A stretch of 64,000 bases of DNA from Amycolatopsis sp. (GTDB lineage Bacteria; Actinomycetota; Actinomycetes; Mycobacteriales; Pseudonocardiaceae): assembly GCF_025464955.1 (NCBI RefSeq), contig NZ_JAODNM010000096.1, forward strand, positions 1-64,000, given 5' to 3'. The notes under the pieces were generated by a model. The model searched no databases and was not told the origin of the DNA. It worked only from the letters and a program-made list of their open reading frames with translations. Numbering within the stretch: the first letter of the stretch is position 1; the number at the start of each line of letters is the position of its first letter. Of the stretch, positions 8,743 through 19,061 are shown in pieces. The position numbers were made by a program, and so were the translations under genes.

Positions 8743-9309
8743 TCAGGGAGCCAAATCGAGTGTGACCTGGAACGGCCGTGTGAACTCGATCCGACCTGAC
8801 TCACTCTTCGCGAGCAGGACGTAGACGCCGTCGACCAACTCGAACAGCAGCGCTTCGGCAGGTTTCTTGGCTGGATCGACCAGGAGGTAGAACGGCACCC
8901 CTGCCTCGGCGTACACCTGCCGCTTCAACGTCCGGTCGAATACCTTCGTCGACGGCGATTCGATCTCGCCGGCGAGGGGGACTTCCGAGCAGTCGTAGTA
9001 GGTCGTGTCCGTCCCTGCGCAGGTGAGCACGACGAAGTCGGGAATGAGCAGCCTTCTGTCGGCGAGCCTGACATTCACCCCGGGAAGAAGCTCGGTTCCG
9101 GCCGGCAGCTTGCCTCGGAAGCCGTACTGGACCTCCTGAAGAACCCGCTGGTGTGCGGAGGTGGGCGCGGGGCTCATCAGCAGAGCCCCGTCAAGGAGTT
9201 CGATCCGCTGACCCGTTGTCTGGTCCTCAGCCAGCGCGAGTACCTCGTCGACCGTCCACTCACCGCGGTGCGCCGACAACAGGGTCCCGTGCTCAACCGG
9301 CGCGGCCAT
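8743..9309 (-). CDS. Uma2-family (DUF820) putative endonuclease
   Basis: A 188-residue protein of the Uma2/DUF820 group, which has a PD-(D/E)xK nuclease fold. The motif order fits: IELLDGALLMSP near the N-terminus, LLPGVNVRLADRRLLIPDFVV with the catalytic-type Asp (IPD), then PLAGEIESPSTKVFDR with the E-x-x-S-P-S motif, and a C-terminal VYAEAGVPFYLLVDP. GGAGGTG lies 9 nt before the ATG at 9309. Members are very abundant in actinomycetes and cyanobacteria, often in many copies. Their biological role is unknown. Confidence 0.87.
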   Translation of the reverse strand: MAAPVEHGTLLSAHRGEWTVDEVLALAEDQTTGQRIELLDGALLMSPAPTSAHQRVLQEVQYGFRGKLPAGTELLPGVNVRLADRRLLIPDFVVLTCAGTDTTYYDCSEVPLAGEIESPSTKVFDRTLKRQVYAEAGVPFYLLVDPAKKPAEALLFELVDGVYVLLAKSESGRIEFTRPFQVTLDLAP

Positions 9310-9459
9310 GCTGCTTCACCTCCATCCGGGCGTAGAAAGATCGTTGACCCCGAGTGTGACATGAGAACCCCCAGTAGTACGTGAACACACTGGGAGTATC
9401 CAGCCAAGCACCGACAGTTTCACGCTCACGGAACTGGCCCGGGCGGCGATAATCGTCGC

Positions 9460-9705
9460 GTGTTGGTGACTTGGATCGCCGAGATCGCCGACGAGGACCT
9501 CCTGCTCGACGGCACTGATCACGACGCCGAAGCGCGGACGAATACCTGGTCACTGCGAGACGAGCCCGCAAACCACGGAGAACTGACGATTGAGCAGGTT
9601 GTCGCCGCTTTTTACAGCACCGCCGAAGCCCTGGGCGCTCGTGTCCGCGAACTCGGATTCCCCGGGCTGGCGACGTTCCGCTGTCCGTGTGGGCACGCAA
9701 CGTGA
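9460..9705 (+). pseudogene. Short or truncated conserved hypothetical protein
   Basis: An 81-residue reading frame starting with GTG at 9460. The middle segment, with GELTIEQVVAAF and ALGARVRELGFPG, reads like a real helical protein with normal codon use. The last 12 residues (TFRCPCGHAT) look like a chance continuation. I suspect a small actinobacterial hypothetical protein that has lost its 3' half, but I cannot test this without a search. It lies alone in a gene-poor stretch between the Uma2 gene and trpA. Confidence 0.4.
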
Positions 9706-10014
9706 GTTAGCCCGGGGACGGACTGGGGCCACCCTGGTGGCGTTGAACGCCACAGCCTGGAACTTACGGGGTCGGGGTGGTCGGTTCTGTGCAGATCAGC
9801 AAGGACCGGGGCTAGTGGATGCTGGTTGAGGAGTTGAGGGCCAGTCGCGTCGTGCAGGTGGTGCTGGTGATGGCGATGTGACTGCTGGGGCTCCTGAAGC
9901 ACTTTCGGCAGGGCAGAGACGTCGTCAAGGCCTGGTTGAGTACGCCTTACGCCGTGAAGGTGGCCTTCACGGAACGCCACAGGAACCCCACCTGCCACAG
10001 GGGCCAGGCAGGAA
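9706..10014. other. Gene-free stretch downstream of trpA with small repeats
   Basis: No convincing gene is present. At 9741-9770 there is a GGCCACC..GGTGGCG-type short repeat. At 9797-9897 there is a segment resembling 46730-46816 (shared AAGGACCGGG and GTGACTGCTGGGG). At 9952-9972 a perfect 9-bp-arm hairpin (CCGTGAAGG and its complement) lies about 40 bp beyond the trpA stop and is the likely terminator of the trp operon. Confidence 0.6.
9952..9972 (-). terminator. Hairpin beyond trpA (family D)
   Basis: A 21-nt near-continuous palindrome with arms CCGTGAAGG and CCTTCACGG around TGG. It is placed 42 bp downstream of the trpA stop codon on the minus strand. The same core (GTGAAGG..CCTTCAC) is used at 22542-22598 between convergent genes. 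Confidence 0.6.
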
Positions 10015-10799
10015 TCAGGCGGGGGTGACGGCTTTACGGACGCCGTCGGCGAGTTCGGCGGAGAGGACGCGGACGGCCTCGGTGCCGCTGGCGGCGGCGG
10101 TGACCAACGCGGATCCGACGATCACGGCGTCGGCGAAGGAGGCGACCTCGGCGGCTTGGGCGCCGGAGCGGACACCCAGGCCGACACCGATCGGCAGCTT
10201 CGTGTGCGCTCGGGTGCGGGCGACAAGGCTCTCCGCGTGGGAGCCGACGGTGTCGCGGGCGCCTGTCACGCCCATGACGGCGGTCGCATAGACGAAGCCG
10301 GAGCTCGCGTCGACCGTCCGGACGATGCGCTCCTCCGAGGAGGACGGCGCGACCAGGAAGATGCGGTCCAGGTTGTGTGCCTCGGAGGCCGCCATCCAGT
10401 CTTCGCCCTCGTCGGGCGTCAGGTCCGGGGTGATCATGCCGAGGCCACCGGCCGAAGCAAGGTCACGGGCGAACCTGTCGACGCCGTAGTGGTAGACCGG
10501 GTTCCAGTACGTCATCACGACGGCCTGGCCACCGCGGGCGGACACCGACTCGACGACCTCGAACAGCTGCCGCAGGCGGAAGCCGTTCTTCAGCGCCTCC
10601 ACGGCGGCGGCTTGGATCGTCGGGCCGTCCATCACCGGGTCCGAGTACGGCACGCCGACCTCGACCAGGTCCGCACCGCCGTCGAGGGTCGCGGCGAGCA
10701 GGTCCTTCGAGCCCTCGACCGTGGGATACCCCGCCGGCAGGTAGGCGATGAGCGCGCCGCGGCCTTCGCTGCGAGTCTTGGTGAAGAGCTCGTCGAGGC

Positions 10800-10803
<4 letters not shown>
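10015..10803 (-). CDS. trpA: Tryptophan synthase alpha subunit
   Basis: Cleaves indole-3-glycerol phosphate to indole and glyceraldehyde-3-phosphate; indole is channelled to TrpB. The 262-residue TIM barrel carries the signature [18 protein letters not shown] with the catalytic Glu, a downstream TPDLTPDE loop, and [12 protein letters not shown] near the phosphate site. I chose the GTG at 10803, which overlaps the trpB stop by 4 bp (GTGA), the same arrangement as between trpC and trpB. It is the last gene of the trp operon. Confidence 0.97.
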
Positions 10804-12040
<1,237 letters not shown>

Positions 12041-12044
<4 letters not shown>

Positions 12045-12853
12045 CGCGACGGCCTTGGGCAAGCGGGGTGCGAACCGGCCGTGACCAGCTTGACCAGGGC
12101 GCCCTTCGGGTCACCCGAGGCGACAAGCCCCTCACCGACCAGCACCGCGTCGGCACCGTGACCGGCATAGGACATCAGATCACCCGGGCCGCGGACCCCG
12201 GACTCGGCGACCTTGAACACGTCCATCGGCAGCCCAGGGGCGAGCCGGGAGAACACGTCGCGATCGACCTCGAGGGTGTGCAGGTTGCGGGCGTTGACGC
12301 CGATGACCTGCGCGCCGGCTTCCAGCGCGCGATCGGCCTCTTCGGCGTTGTGGATCTCGACCAGCGCCGTCATGCCGAGCGACTCGACCCTGTCCAGCAA
12401 GGAGACGAGCGCGTTCTGCTCGAGCGCCGCGACGATCAGGAGCACCAGGTCCGCGCCGTGCAGGCGCGCTTCGTGCACCTGGTACGGGCCGACCACGAAA
12501 TCCTTGCGCAGGATCGGAATGTTGACCGCGGCGCGCACCGCGTCGAGGTCGGCCAGCGAACCGCCGAAGCGGCGCTGCTCGGTGAGCACGCTGATGACCC
12601 GGGCTCCGCCGTCGGCGTAGTCCTTGGCCAGCGCGGCCGGATCGGCGATCTCGGCCAGGTCGCCCTTCGACGGGCTACGGCGCTTGACCTCGGCGATGAC
12701 GCCGATGCCGGACTCGGCACGCAGCGCTGCCATCACGTCGTGGGCGGGCGGTACTTCCAGGGCACGTCGCTTCAGCTCGTCGAAGGGCAGCGCCGCCTCG
12801 CGGACAGCGAGATCGGCACGCACACCCTCGATGATGTCTTCCAGCACAGTCAC
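12041..12853 (-). CDS. trpC: Indole-3-glycerol phosphate synthase
   Basis: Converts carboxyphenylamino-deoxyribulose phosphate to indole-3-glycerol phosphate. The 270-residue TIM barrel shows [13 protein letters not shown] (catalytic Lys, substrate loop), [21 protein letters not shown] and [11 protein letters not shown]. The GTG start overlaps the stop of a possible 18-codon reading frame by 4 bp. It is a stand-alone TrpC without a fused TrpF domain. The preceding step is expected from the HisA/PriA enzyme encoded at 22600-23337. Confidence 0.97.
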
Positions 12854-12906
12854 CGGGCGCCCTCAAGGGTCGACGTCTTCAAAGGTTCACTCGCAAGGTC
12901 GCTCAC
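12850..12906 (-). CDS. Possible 18-residue leader peptide coupled to trpC
   Basis: A very short frame, [18 protein letters not shown], starts with GTG at 12906, has GGAAGG a few nt upstream, and ends in a TGA that overlaps the trpC GTG (GTGA). The placement fits translational coupling. It has no Trp codon, so it is not a classic attenuator. The frame is too short to be sure it is translated. Confidence 0.35.
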   Translation of the reverse strand: MSDLASEPLKTSTLEGAR

Positions 12907-12938
12907 AAAAACCTTCCCCTTCCCGCTGAAATCATGCT

Positions 12939-12964
12939 AACCCGCCCCTGAACGGCGGCGGGTT
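12939..12964 (-). terminator. Hairpin between the Trp-associated membrane protein gene and trpC
   Basis: Arms AACCCGCC (12939-12946) and GGCGGGTT (12957-12964) form a perfect 8-bp stem with a 10-nt loop about 17 bp past the stop of the membrane protein gene. It could partly separate trpE expression from trpCBA. There is no U-run, so its strength is uncertain. Confidence 0.5.
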
Positions 12965-12980
12965 CCGGGTCGAGCCAAAG

Positions 12981-13580
12981 TCATCGGCCGGCGGTGGGAT
13001 CCTCTCCATCGGACAGCGCCTCCCACAGCTCGACATCGGGGTCACGGGCGACCCGCTTGGCACCCGGCGCCGAGTACCGCGCACCGAGCCGCGGCATCAC
13101 CTTGGCGCCCTTGATACCTGCCAACCCCCCGATGATCAGCAGAATTCCCCCGAGCAGCGCGAGCACACGGGCGATCAGCATCTGGGCGACGGGCAAGCCG
13201 TCCGCGCCGCTGAAGCGCACGCCGTCGATCGCGACCCAGCAGGCGGCCAGGCCGGCGACGCCCAGAATGACGCCGAGGATCCGCCTCGCCCAGCCACCGG
13301 TGGCTATCATCCCGGCCATTCCGGCCAGCGCGAGCAGCGCCAGCGGCACGAGCGAACCGGCCCGCTGCGCGCCTGTCTCGGTGTAGAGCACCATGCCGCG
13401 CACACCCGCGTCGCGGAACTCGGCGAACCAGGTCAGCCGGGATCCACCCCACAGCCCGGCCGACGCCAGCAGCAGCGACAGCATGACTATCCACAGTGGA
13501 CCACCGCGCCGCCGCGGCGCGGCGGACTCCCGCAGATCCCCTGTGCTCTCAACGGCTTCCTCAGACACGAGCGGTGTCAC
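12981..13580 (-). CDS. Tryptophan-associated transmembrane protein (TIGR02234 type)
   Basis: A 199-residue membrane protein with about four helices (around residues 30-46, 77-94, 101-117 and 137-155). This is the family regularly encoded between trpE and trpC in actinobacteria. Its role is unknown; a link to tryptophan or precursor transport or to synthase localisation has been guessed from context only. The start lies about 20 bp inside trpE, so the two are translationally coupled. The C-terminal tail is charged and cytoplasmic by the positive-inside rule. Confidence 0.85.
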   Translation of the reverse strand: MTPLVSEEAVESTGDLRESAAPRRRGGPLWIVMLSLLLASAGLWGGSRLTWFAEFRDAGVRGMVLYTETGAQRAGSLVPLALLALAGMAGMIATGGWARRILGVILGVAGLAACWVAIDGVRFSGADGLPVAQMLIARVLALLGGILLIIGGLAGIKGAKVMPRLGARYSAPGAKRVARDPDVELWEALSDGEDPTAGR

Positions 13581-15132
13581 CGCTCGGGTCGAGCCGGCCG
13601 GCCGGCGTCAGTGTCTGAGCGGCCGCCACCGCCGAGAGCACGGTCCTCGCCTTGTTCAACGATTCGGTGTCCTCGTAGTCGGCGTCCGAGTCCGCGACGA
13701 CTCCGCCACCTGCCTGGACGTACGCCGTGCCGTCCTTCATCAGCGCGGTGCGGATGGCGATCGCAGTGTCCGCGTCGCCGGCGAAGTCCAGGTAGCCGAC
13801 GACCCCGCCGTAGAGCCCGCGCCTGGTCGGCTCCAGCTCCTCGATCAGCTGCATCGCCCTGACCTTCGGCGCCCCGGACAGCGTGCCCGCCGGGAAGCAG
13901 GCGGCGACCGCGTCGAAGGCCGTCTTGCCCTCGGCCAGCTCGCCGGTGACCGTGGACACGATGTGCATGACGTGGCTGTACCGCTCGATGTCGAAGAAGT
14001 CGACGACGTGCACGGTGCCGGGTTTGCACACCTTGCCGAGGTCGTTGCGGCCGAGGTCCACCAGCATCAGGTGCTCGGCGCGCTCCTTCTCGTCGGCCAG
14101 GAGGTCCTTCGCGAGCTGCGCGTCCTCTTCCGCGTCGACCCCGCGCCAGCGGGTGCCCGCGATGGGGTGCGTGGTGGCACGGCCGTCCCGCACGGTGACC
14201 AGCGCCTCCGGGCTGGACCCGACGATGTCGAACCCGTCCAGCCGCAGCAGGTACATGTACGGGCTCGGGTTGGACGCGCGGAGCACGCGGTAGACGTCGA
14301 GCGCGTCGGCCGTCGTCGCGATCTCGAACCGTTGCGAGGGCACGATCTGAAACGCTTCACCGGCGTGGACCGCTTCGACGGCCTTGTTGATCGCGGCGTG
14401 GAAGTCTTCCTTGGTGCGGCGGCGGACGAACTCCGGCTCCGGCCGCTCGAACACGGCCGTGGTCGGCGGCGCGGGGACGAACAGCTGCCGTGTCATCTCG
14501 TCGAGGCGGCCGACGGCGGCGTCATACGCGGCATCGACCCGTTCGGGCGAATCGTCCCAGTTCACCGCGTTGGCGATGAGCGTGACGGTGCCCTCGTGGT
14601 GGTCGAACGCCGCCAGGTCGGTGGCGAAGAGCATGGTCAGCTCGGGGGTGTCGATATCCTTGACGGCCAGCTCGGGCAGGCGTTCGAGCCAGCGCACCGC
14701 GTCATAGGCGATGTACCCGACCATGCCGCCCGTCAGCGGGGGGAGGCCGGGCAGCGGCTCGGTCTGCAGGGCGGCCACGGTCTCGCGCAGGACGGTCAGC
14801 GGGTCGCCTTCGAGCGGCAGGCCCACCGGCGGCTCACCGAGCCACACGGGCTTGCCGTCACGCACGGTCAGGGTCGCCGGGCTGTTTACGCCGATGAACG
14901 ACCATCGCGACCAGGACTCGCCGTTCACCGCTGACTCGAACAGGAACGTGCCGGGGCGGTCGGCGGCGAGCTTGCGGTACACGCCGACCGGGGTCTCGCC
15001 GTCGGCGAGGAGGCGCCGGACGACGGGGATGACCCGCCGGCCCGCGGCGAGGGCGCGGAAATCGCCGCGGGAGGGACTCACCGCGCCGAGGCCGCCGGGA
15101 GCGGTATTGGGAACACTGGCCATGACCGCCAT
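13561..15132 (-). CDS. trpE: Anthranilate synthase component I
   Basis: Makes anthranilate from chorismate with ammonia supplied by a TrpG subunit, which is not encoded here. The 523-residue protein has the chorismate-binding core: [31 protein letters not shown] and [12 protein letters not shown]. The N-terminal feedback-type region includes [10 protein letters not shown], the counterpart of the Trp-binding LLES motif, so tryptophan inhibition is likely. I chose the ATG at 15132 (GGAG upstream); ATG 15123 and GTG 15162 are alternatives. No tryptophan-rich leader peptide was seen upstream. Confidence 0.95.
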   Translation of the reverse strand: MAVMASVPNTAPGGLGAVSPSRGDFRALAAGRRVIPVVRRLLADGETPVGVYRKLAADRPGTFLFESAVNGESWSRWSFIGVNSPATLTVRDGKPVWLGEPPVGLPLEGDPLTVLRETVAALQTEPLPGLPPLTGGMVGYIAYDAVRWLERLPELAVKDIDTPELTMLFATDLAAFDHHEGTVTLIANAVNWDDSPERVDAAYDAAVGRLDEMTRQLFVPAPPTTAVFERPEPEFVRRRTKEDFHAAINKAVEAVHAGEAFQIVPSQRFEIATTADALDVYRVLRASNPSPYMYLLRLDGFDIVGSSPEALVTVRDGRATTHPIAGTRWRGVDAEEDAQLAKDLLADEKERAEHLMLVDLGRNDLGKVCKPGTVHVVDFFDIERYSHVMHIVSTVTGELAEGKTAFDAVAACFPAGTLSGAPKVRAMQLIEELEPTRRGLYGGVVGYLDFAGDADTAIAIRTALMKDGTAYVQAGGGVVADSDADYEDTESLNKARTVLSAVAAAQTLTPAGRLDPSGDTARV

Positions 15133-15216
15133 TGTGCTGCACCACTCCGACAGTCCGGACACGGCATGAATTCACGACGTGTTGAATCACCCGCGGCGGA
15201 GGTTCATGATGGCACC

Positions 15217-15837
15217 GTGACCACCGATTCCGCCCAAGGACCACCGCCCGGCAAGCGGCGCGGACGCCGCCCGGCCGGGCAGGACACCAGGACCGCCCTG
15301 GTCGAGGCCGCCCGCACCGTGTTCGGCGAGTCCGGCTACGAGGGCGCGACGGTCCGGACGATCGCCGCCCGCGCGGGGGTCGACGCGGCGATGGTCAACC
15401 ACTGGTTCGGCGGCAAGGAAGGCCTGTTCGCCGAAGCGGTGCTCGAGCTGCCGTTCGAACCGAGCGAAGTGCTCAAGATCCTGCTCGACGGCTCGATCGA
15501 CGAGCTCGGCGAGCGGATCGTGCGCACCTTCCTGACCCGGTGGGACATGACCGGCGGCGGGCTGTTCCAGGCGCTCATCCGCAGCATCACCGCACACGAA
15601 CAGGCCGGGCAAGTGCTGCGCGACTTCTTCCTGAACCAGCTGTTCCAGCGCATTGTCGACTCGGCGGGCGTCGAAAACACAGATCTGCGGGCCACCCTCT
15701 GCGCGTCACAGCTGATGGGGCTGGGCATGACCCGTTACGTCGCAAAGTTCGAACCGCTGGCCTCGGCCGATGTCGAAACGCTGGTCAAGGCCGTCGCCCC
15801 GACCATCCAGCGGTACATCAACGGCGATATCGGCTAG
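15217..15837 (+). CDS. TetR-family transcriptional regulator
   Basis: A 206-residue regulator with an N-terminal TetR helix-turn-helix (ALVEAARTVFGESGYEGATVRTIAARAGV, then MVNHWFGGKEGLF) and a C-terminal TetR_C_17-like ligand domain. It closely resembles the second TetR at 18420-18998 in length and in the sequence of both domains, which suggests an old duplication. I chose the GTG at 15217 (GGAGG 14 nt upstream); a longer frame begins at 15166. It is transcribed divergently from trpE, but nothing shows that it controls trp genes. Confidence 0.85.
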   Translation: MTTDSAQGPPPGKRRGRRPAGQDTRTALVEAARTVFGESGYEGATVRTIAARAGVDAAMVNHWFGGKEGLFAEAVLELPFEPSEVLKILLDGSIDELGERIVRTFLTRWDMTGGGLFQALIRSITAHEQAGQVLRDFFLNQLFQRIVDSAGVENTDLRATLCASQLMGLGMTRYVAKFEPLASADVETLVKAVAPTIQRYINGDIG

Positions 15838-15838
15838 C

Positions 15839-15914
15839 GGACTCGTGAGTGTTCCCGCTCGCCCGGGTGCGGTGTCCCGCAGGGCGCGGTAAGCGGCCGG
15901 AACGCTCACGAGTC
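15839..15914. terminator. Inverted repeat A2 between convergent genes
   Basis: Arms GGACTCGTGAGTGTTCC (from 15839) and GGAACGCTCACGAGTC (15899-15914) pair with one G:T-type change around a 43-nt GC-rich centre. It fills the gap between the TetR gene and the convergent DUF1304 gene, so it can serve as a two-way terminator. Same family as 3616-3667. Confidence 0.7.
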
Positions 15915-16277
15915 TTAGCGGGCGATCAGCACCGCGGCCAGCGCGAGGGCTCCGGGGAGGACCTGCACCAGCAGGATGCGCTTGCTCGAGGTCGCGGCGC
16001 CGTAGAGGCCGGCGACGATCACGCAGATCAGGCCGTACAGCTTGAGCTGGTAACCACTCGGGTCTGTCGCAATGAGACCCCACACCAGCGCGAGGGCCAG
16101 GAAACCGTTGTACAGCCCCTGGTTCGCCGCAAGCGCGGAACTCTCCTTGGCGAACTCCTCGGTGGTGCCGAAGGCGGCGCGGGCCCGCGGGCTCGTCCAG
16201 AGGAACATCTCCAGTACGACGATGTACAGGTGGATCAGCGCAACGAGCCCGACCAGGATGTTCGCCACTACGTTCAC
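15915..16277 (-). CDS. DUF1304 family membrane protein
   Basis: A 120-residue protein with four hydrophobic helices (about 5-24, 50-68, 78-94 and 101-118). It matches the DUF1304 pattern: [13 protein letters not shown] with a charged residue inside helix 1, [16 protein letters not shown], and [11 protein letters not shown]. The function is unknown. Its start overlaps the hisI stop by 4 bp (ATGA), so it is the last gene of a hisF-hisI-DUF1304 transcript. Being co-transcribed with hisI does not by itself imply a role in histidine synthesis. Confidence 0.85.
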   Translation of the reverse strand: MNVVANILVGLVALIHLYIVVLEMFLWTSPRARAAFGTTEEFAKESSALAANQGLYNGFLALALVWGLIATDPSGYQLKLYGLICVIVAGLYGAATSSKRILLVQVLPGALALAAVLIAR

Positions 16278-16639
16278 GGACTTGTCTCACTCTCATCGGC
16301 AAGGAGCAGTCGCTCGTCGGTATCGAAGCAGGTGTGGGTACCGGTGTGACACGCAGGCCCCGTCTGGTCCACGCGCAGGACGACCGTATCGGCGTCGCAG
16401 TCGATCCGCACTTCACGAACGTGTTGCGTGTGGCCGGATGTCTCGCCCTTGACCCACAATTCCTGGCGGCTCCGGGAGAAGTAGGTGGCGCGTCGTGTCC
16501 TCAGTGTCCGGTCGAGGGCTTCGTCGTCCATCCACGCGACCATGAGCACGTCGGACGTGCTGTGCTCGACGACGACAGCGCAGATCAGGCCTTCGGCGTT
16601 ACGCTTCAACCGCGAGGACAAGGCTGGGTCGAGGGTCAT
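16274..16639 (-). CDS. hisI: Phosphoribosyl-AMP cyclohydrolase
   Basis: Third step of histidine synthesis: opens the adenine ring of PR-AMP. The 121-residue monofunctional enzyme has the metal-binding motifs [13 protein letters not shown] and CHTGTHTCF, and the substrate loop [11 protein letters not shown]. No HisE pyrophosphohydrolase domain is fused, as expected for actinobacteria. Both ends overlap neighbours by 4 bp (hisF upstream, the DUF1304 gene downstream), so translation is tightly coupled. Confidence 0.96.
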   Translation of the reverse strand: MTLDPALSSRLKRNAEGLICAVVVEHSTSDVLMVAWMDDEALDRTLRTRRATYFSRSRQELWVKGETSGHTQHVREVRIDCDADTVVLRVDQTGPACHTGTHTCFDTDERLLLADESETSP

Positions 16640-17409
16640 CGGATCACGACTCCGCCTGCGCGCAGCGCGTCTTTGACTTCGCTGATCTTCAACTGTCCGA
16701 AGTGGAACACGCTGGCCGCCAGCACGGCGTCGGCGCCGGTTTCGACCGCGGGCAGGAAGTGCTCCAGCGCGCCTGCGCCGCCGCTGGCGATCACCGGGAC
16801 GCGCACGACCTTGCGGACTCGCGCGATCAGGTCGAGGTCGAAACCGTTCTTGGTGCCGTCGGCGTCCATCGAGTTCAGCAGGATCTCCCCGACGCCGAGC
16901 TCCTCACCGCGCGCGGCCCACTCGACGGCGTCGATGCCGGTGCCCTTGCGGCCGCCGTGCGTGGTGACCTCGAAGCCGGACTCGGTGGGCTCGCCGCCTT
17001 CAGGCACGCGACGCGCGTCGACGGACAGCACGATGCACTGCGCGCCGAAGCGCCGCGAGGCCTCCTGCAGGAACTTCGGACGCGCGATGGCGGCAGTGTT
17101 GATGCTCACCTTGTCCGCGCCCGTGCGCAGGAGCCGGTTGACGTCCTCGTTGCTCCGGACGCCACCGCCGACCGTCAAGGGGATGAACACCTGCTCAGCC
17201 GTGCGCCGGACCACGTCGTAAGTGGTCTCGCGGTCGCCCGAGGACGCGGTGACGTCGAGGAAGGTCAGCTCGTCGGCCCCCTCGGCGTCATAGAGGCGCG
17301 CCAACTCCACCGGGTCACCGGCGTCGCGCAGGTCGGCGAAGTTGACCCCCTTCACCACACGCCCCGCGTCGACGTCGAGACACGGAATCACCCTCACCGC
17401 GACAGCCAT
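16636..17409 (-). CDS. hisF: Imidazole glycerol phosphate synthase, cyclase subunit
   Basis: Works with HisH to make imidazole glycerol phosphate and AICAR. The 257-residue (beta-alpha)8 barrel has the catalytic Asp in [15 protein letters not shown], the second catalytic Asp in VLSVDARRV, and phosphate-binding loops ([18 protein letters not shown]). Its partner hisH lies 6 kb away on the same strand next to hisA; the two are normally closer. Start is the ATG at 17409, which abuts the remains of a broken regulator gene. Confidence 0.96.
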   Translation of the reverse strand: MAVAVRVIPCLDVDAGRVVKGVNFADLRDAGDPVELARLYDAEGADELTFLDVTASSGDRETTYDVVRRTAEQVFIPLTVGGGVRSNEDVNRLLRTGADKVSINTAAIARPKFLQEASRRFGAQCIVLSVDARRVPEGGEPTESGFEVTTHGGRKGTGIDAVEWAARGEELGVGEILLNSMDADGTKNGFDLDLIARVRKVVRVPVIASGGAGALEHFLPAVETGADAVLAASVFHFGQLKISEVKDALRAGGVVIR

Positions 17410-17455
17410 AGGTCAAATACTAGTAGTGCCTGGTCCGAGGTCCGAGACGAAGGCC

Positions 17456-17991
17456 TGCCACATTCGTGCCGGAAGAAGGTGAACTGCGCCTGTCTCGCAC
17501 TTCCGAACAACGACTGCCTGGCCAGCCTCGCAGCGACGCGATCGTCGATCTCGTCTACCGGCAGCGTCCCGGTGCCGCTCAGCAAGCATCGCGCGTATTG
17601 GTCGGCCTGGAGCAGGTCTGGAGCAGCCCAGGCACAACGATCGGATGAAAATCGCTAATCACGACCGCCTTGTCCTCGTGGTCCATCAGCGTGCGAAGCT
17701 GCTTCGGCAACCTAGAGCCGTGCTGCTGCAGCCAGCCGCCGGTCTTACCGACCTCCCTGCAGAGCTTCACGAGCCTGTCGCGTTCCTTCGCCTTCACTCC
17801 GCAGGTCGCCAGAAACGCCGAGACGTCTGCTTCTGTCCCCCGCGCTTTCCGTTCAGCAGCCGGGAAACCTTGCTGTCCGGCCAGTCCAGCCGCTGTCCCA
17901 GTTGCCTGCCGTTGAAGCCTGCCGCCACCATCGCCTTGCGCAGGCCGTCACCGAGTTCGCGGCTGCGGATGGTGGGTTCGCGATCTTGCAT
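17456..17991 (-). pseudogene. Broken XRE-family regulator with DUF5753 domain
   Basis: The N-terminus (from ATG 17991) is intact and typical: RSRELGDGLRKAMVAAG, then an HTH ending VSRLLNGKRGG. The frame then shifts at a run of five C on the plus strand (17837-17841); the next frame continues EADVSAFLATCGVKAKERD through VISDFHPIVVPGLLQ. It shifts again at 17607-17626, where CTGGAGCAG occurs twice 11 bp apart, and a third frame continues YARCLLSGTGTLPVDEID to FTFFRHE before homology stops. The rest of the DUF5753 domain is missing. Two frameshifts and a 3' truncation make a pseudogene very likely. Confidence 0.8.
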
Positions 17992-18094
17992 GGGTCGAAA
18001 ATAGCCCCACCGGGCGACAATTTCCGCAGCGACGGACGTACTCCACCGGAAAGGCGCATGGCTTGTCCCCCATGGCAAACAGTTTCCTGGACTC

Positions 18095-18409
18095 ATGCCT
18101 CCTCTCACACCGGCCAAGGCCGAAGCTTTCAGATTTCTCCGTGACGATCTGTTCCTCCATCTCGACGAAGCCGAGTTCCTCGCGCAGAAGTGCGAGCAGT
18201 GGGTCGAGGAGGACGTCGACCAGGCTCGGCGGCTGATCGCGGATCTGGTGGTCACGATCCGGACCGTCCTGTTCGAACACCAGGCCGTCGAGTTCGACCG
18301 GTGCCGGTTCTGCTTCCGTCCGTGGCCGTGCCCGACGGTCCAGGCGATCCACCAGGTGGTGAAAGCCCCGAATCGGGAATTCGTCAAACTCGTCGAGCGG
18401 GAAGCTTAA
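18095..18409 (+). CDS. Hypothetical protein, helical
   Basis: A 104-residue protein (ATG 18095) divergent from the broken XRE/DUF5753 regulator. The first 70 residues are predicted helical and acidic (FLRDDLFLHLDEAEFLAQKCEQW), followed by a CRFCFRPWPCP segment with three Cys that could bind metal. Small proteins beside XRE-DUF5753 regulators are common in actinomycetes and are often their targets or partners. If so, loss of the regulator would leave this gene unregulated. Function unknown. Confidence 0.65.
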   Translation: MPPLTPAKAEAFRFLRDDLFLHLDEAEFLAQKCEQWVEEDVDQARRLIADLVVTIRTVLFEHQAVEFDRCRFCFRPWPCPTVQAIHQVVKAPNREFVKLVEREA

Positions 18410-18419
18410 GCTCGGGGCC

Positions 18420-18998
18420 ATGGCACAGGCGGGAAGGCGACCGGGACAGTCGGAGACCAGGAAGAAACTCCTTGACGCGGCAAGACACCGGTTCGCCGAG
18501 CACGGGTACGACGGGGCCACCGTCCGCGCGATCGCGGCGGACGCCGGCGTCAACGCGGCCATGTTGCACCACTTCTTCGGTACCAAGGAGCAGCTGTTCG
18601 TCGCGGCGATGAACCTGCCGGTCAACCCTGGCGACGTCATCCCGGACCTGCTCGCCGGGCCCGCCGACAGCATCGGGGAACGGCTCGTGCGGCTCTTCCT
18701 GTCCGTCTGGAACACCCAGGAGAGCCGCACGCCGTTCCTCGCCATGATCCGCTCGGCGACCACCAACGAGCAGGCCGCGACCATGATGCGGCAGTTCCTG
18801 GACCGGACCCTCTTCACGAAGGTCGCCGAGGCCGGCGGCATCCCGAAAGCCCGCGTCGCGGCGGCGGCCGCGCAGATGATCGGCATCGCGCTGCTGCGCT
18901 ACATCGTGCGCGTCCCCCCGCTGGCCGATGCCTCCGACGACGAGATCGTCGCCCTCTTCGCCCCCGGCATCCAGCTGTACTTCGACGGCGGACGGTGA
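18420..18998 (+). CDS. TetR-family transcriptional regulator
   Basis: A 192-residue regulator with a clear HTH (ARHRFAEHGYDGATVRAIAADAGVNAAMLHHFFGTKEQLF) and a C-terminal domain with MIRSATTNEQAATMMRQFLDRTLF. It is a paralogue of the TetR at 15217-15837, which has the matching LIRSITAHEQAGQVLRDFFLNQLF segment. It follows the small hypothetical gene by 10 bp and may be co-transcribed with it. The target is unknown. No palindromic operator was recognised just upstream. Confidence 0.87.
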   Translation: MAQAGRRPGQSETRKKLLDAARHRFAEHGYDGATVRAIAADAGVNAAMLHHFFGTKEQLFVAAMNLPVNPGDVIPDLLAGPADSIGERLVRLFLSVWNTQESRTPFLAMIRSATTNEQAATMMRQFLDRTLFTKVAEAGGIPKARVAAAAAQMIGIALLRYIVRVPPLADASDDEIVALFAPGIQLYFDGGR

Positions 18999-19061
18999 GT
19001 CGGCGACGTGGCCGGGGTCACAGTGTGCAGCAGATGAGGGGTCTCGCGCGTCCATAGGTGC

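Noticed and set aside
15124-15216. Tryptophan attenuator before trpE
   Set aside because: No short frame with adjacent Trp codons and a ribosome site was found. One frame with separated Trp codons runs into trpE and has no clear ribosome site.
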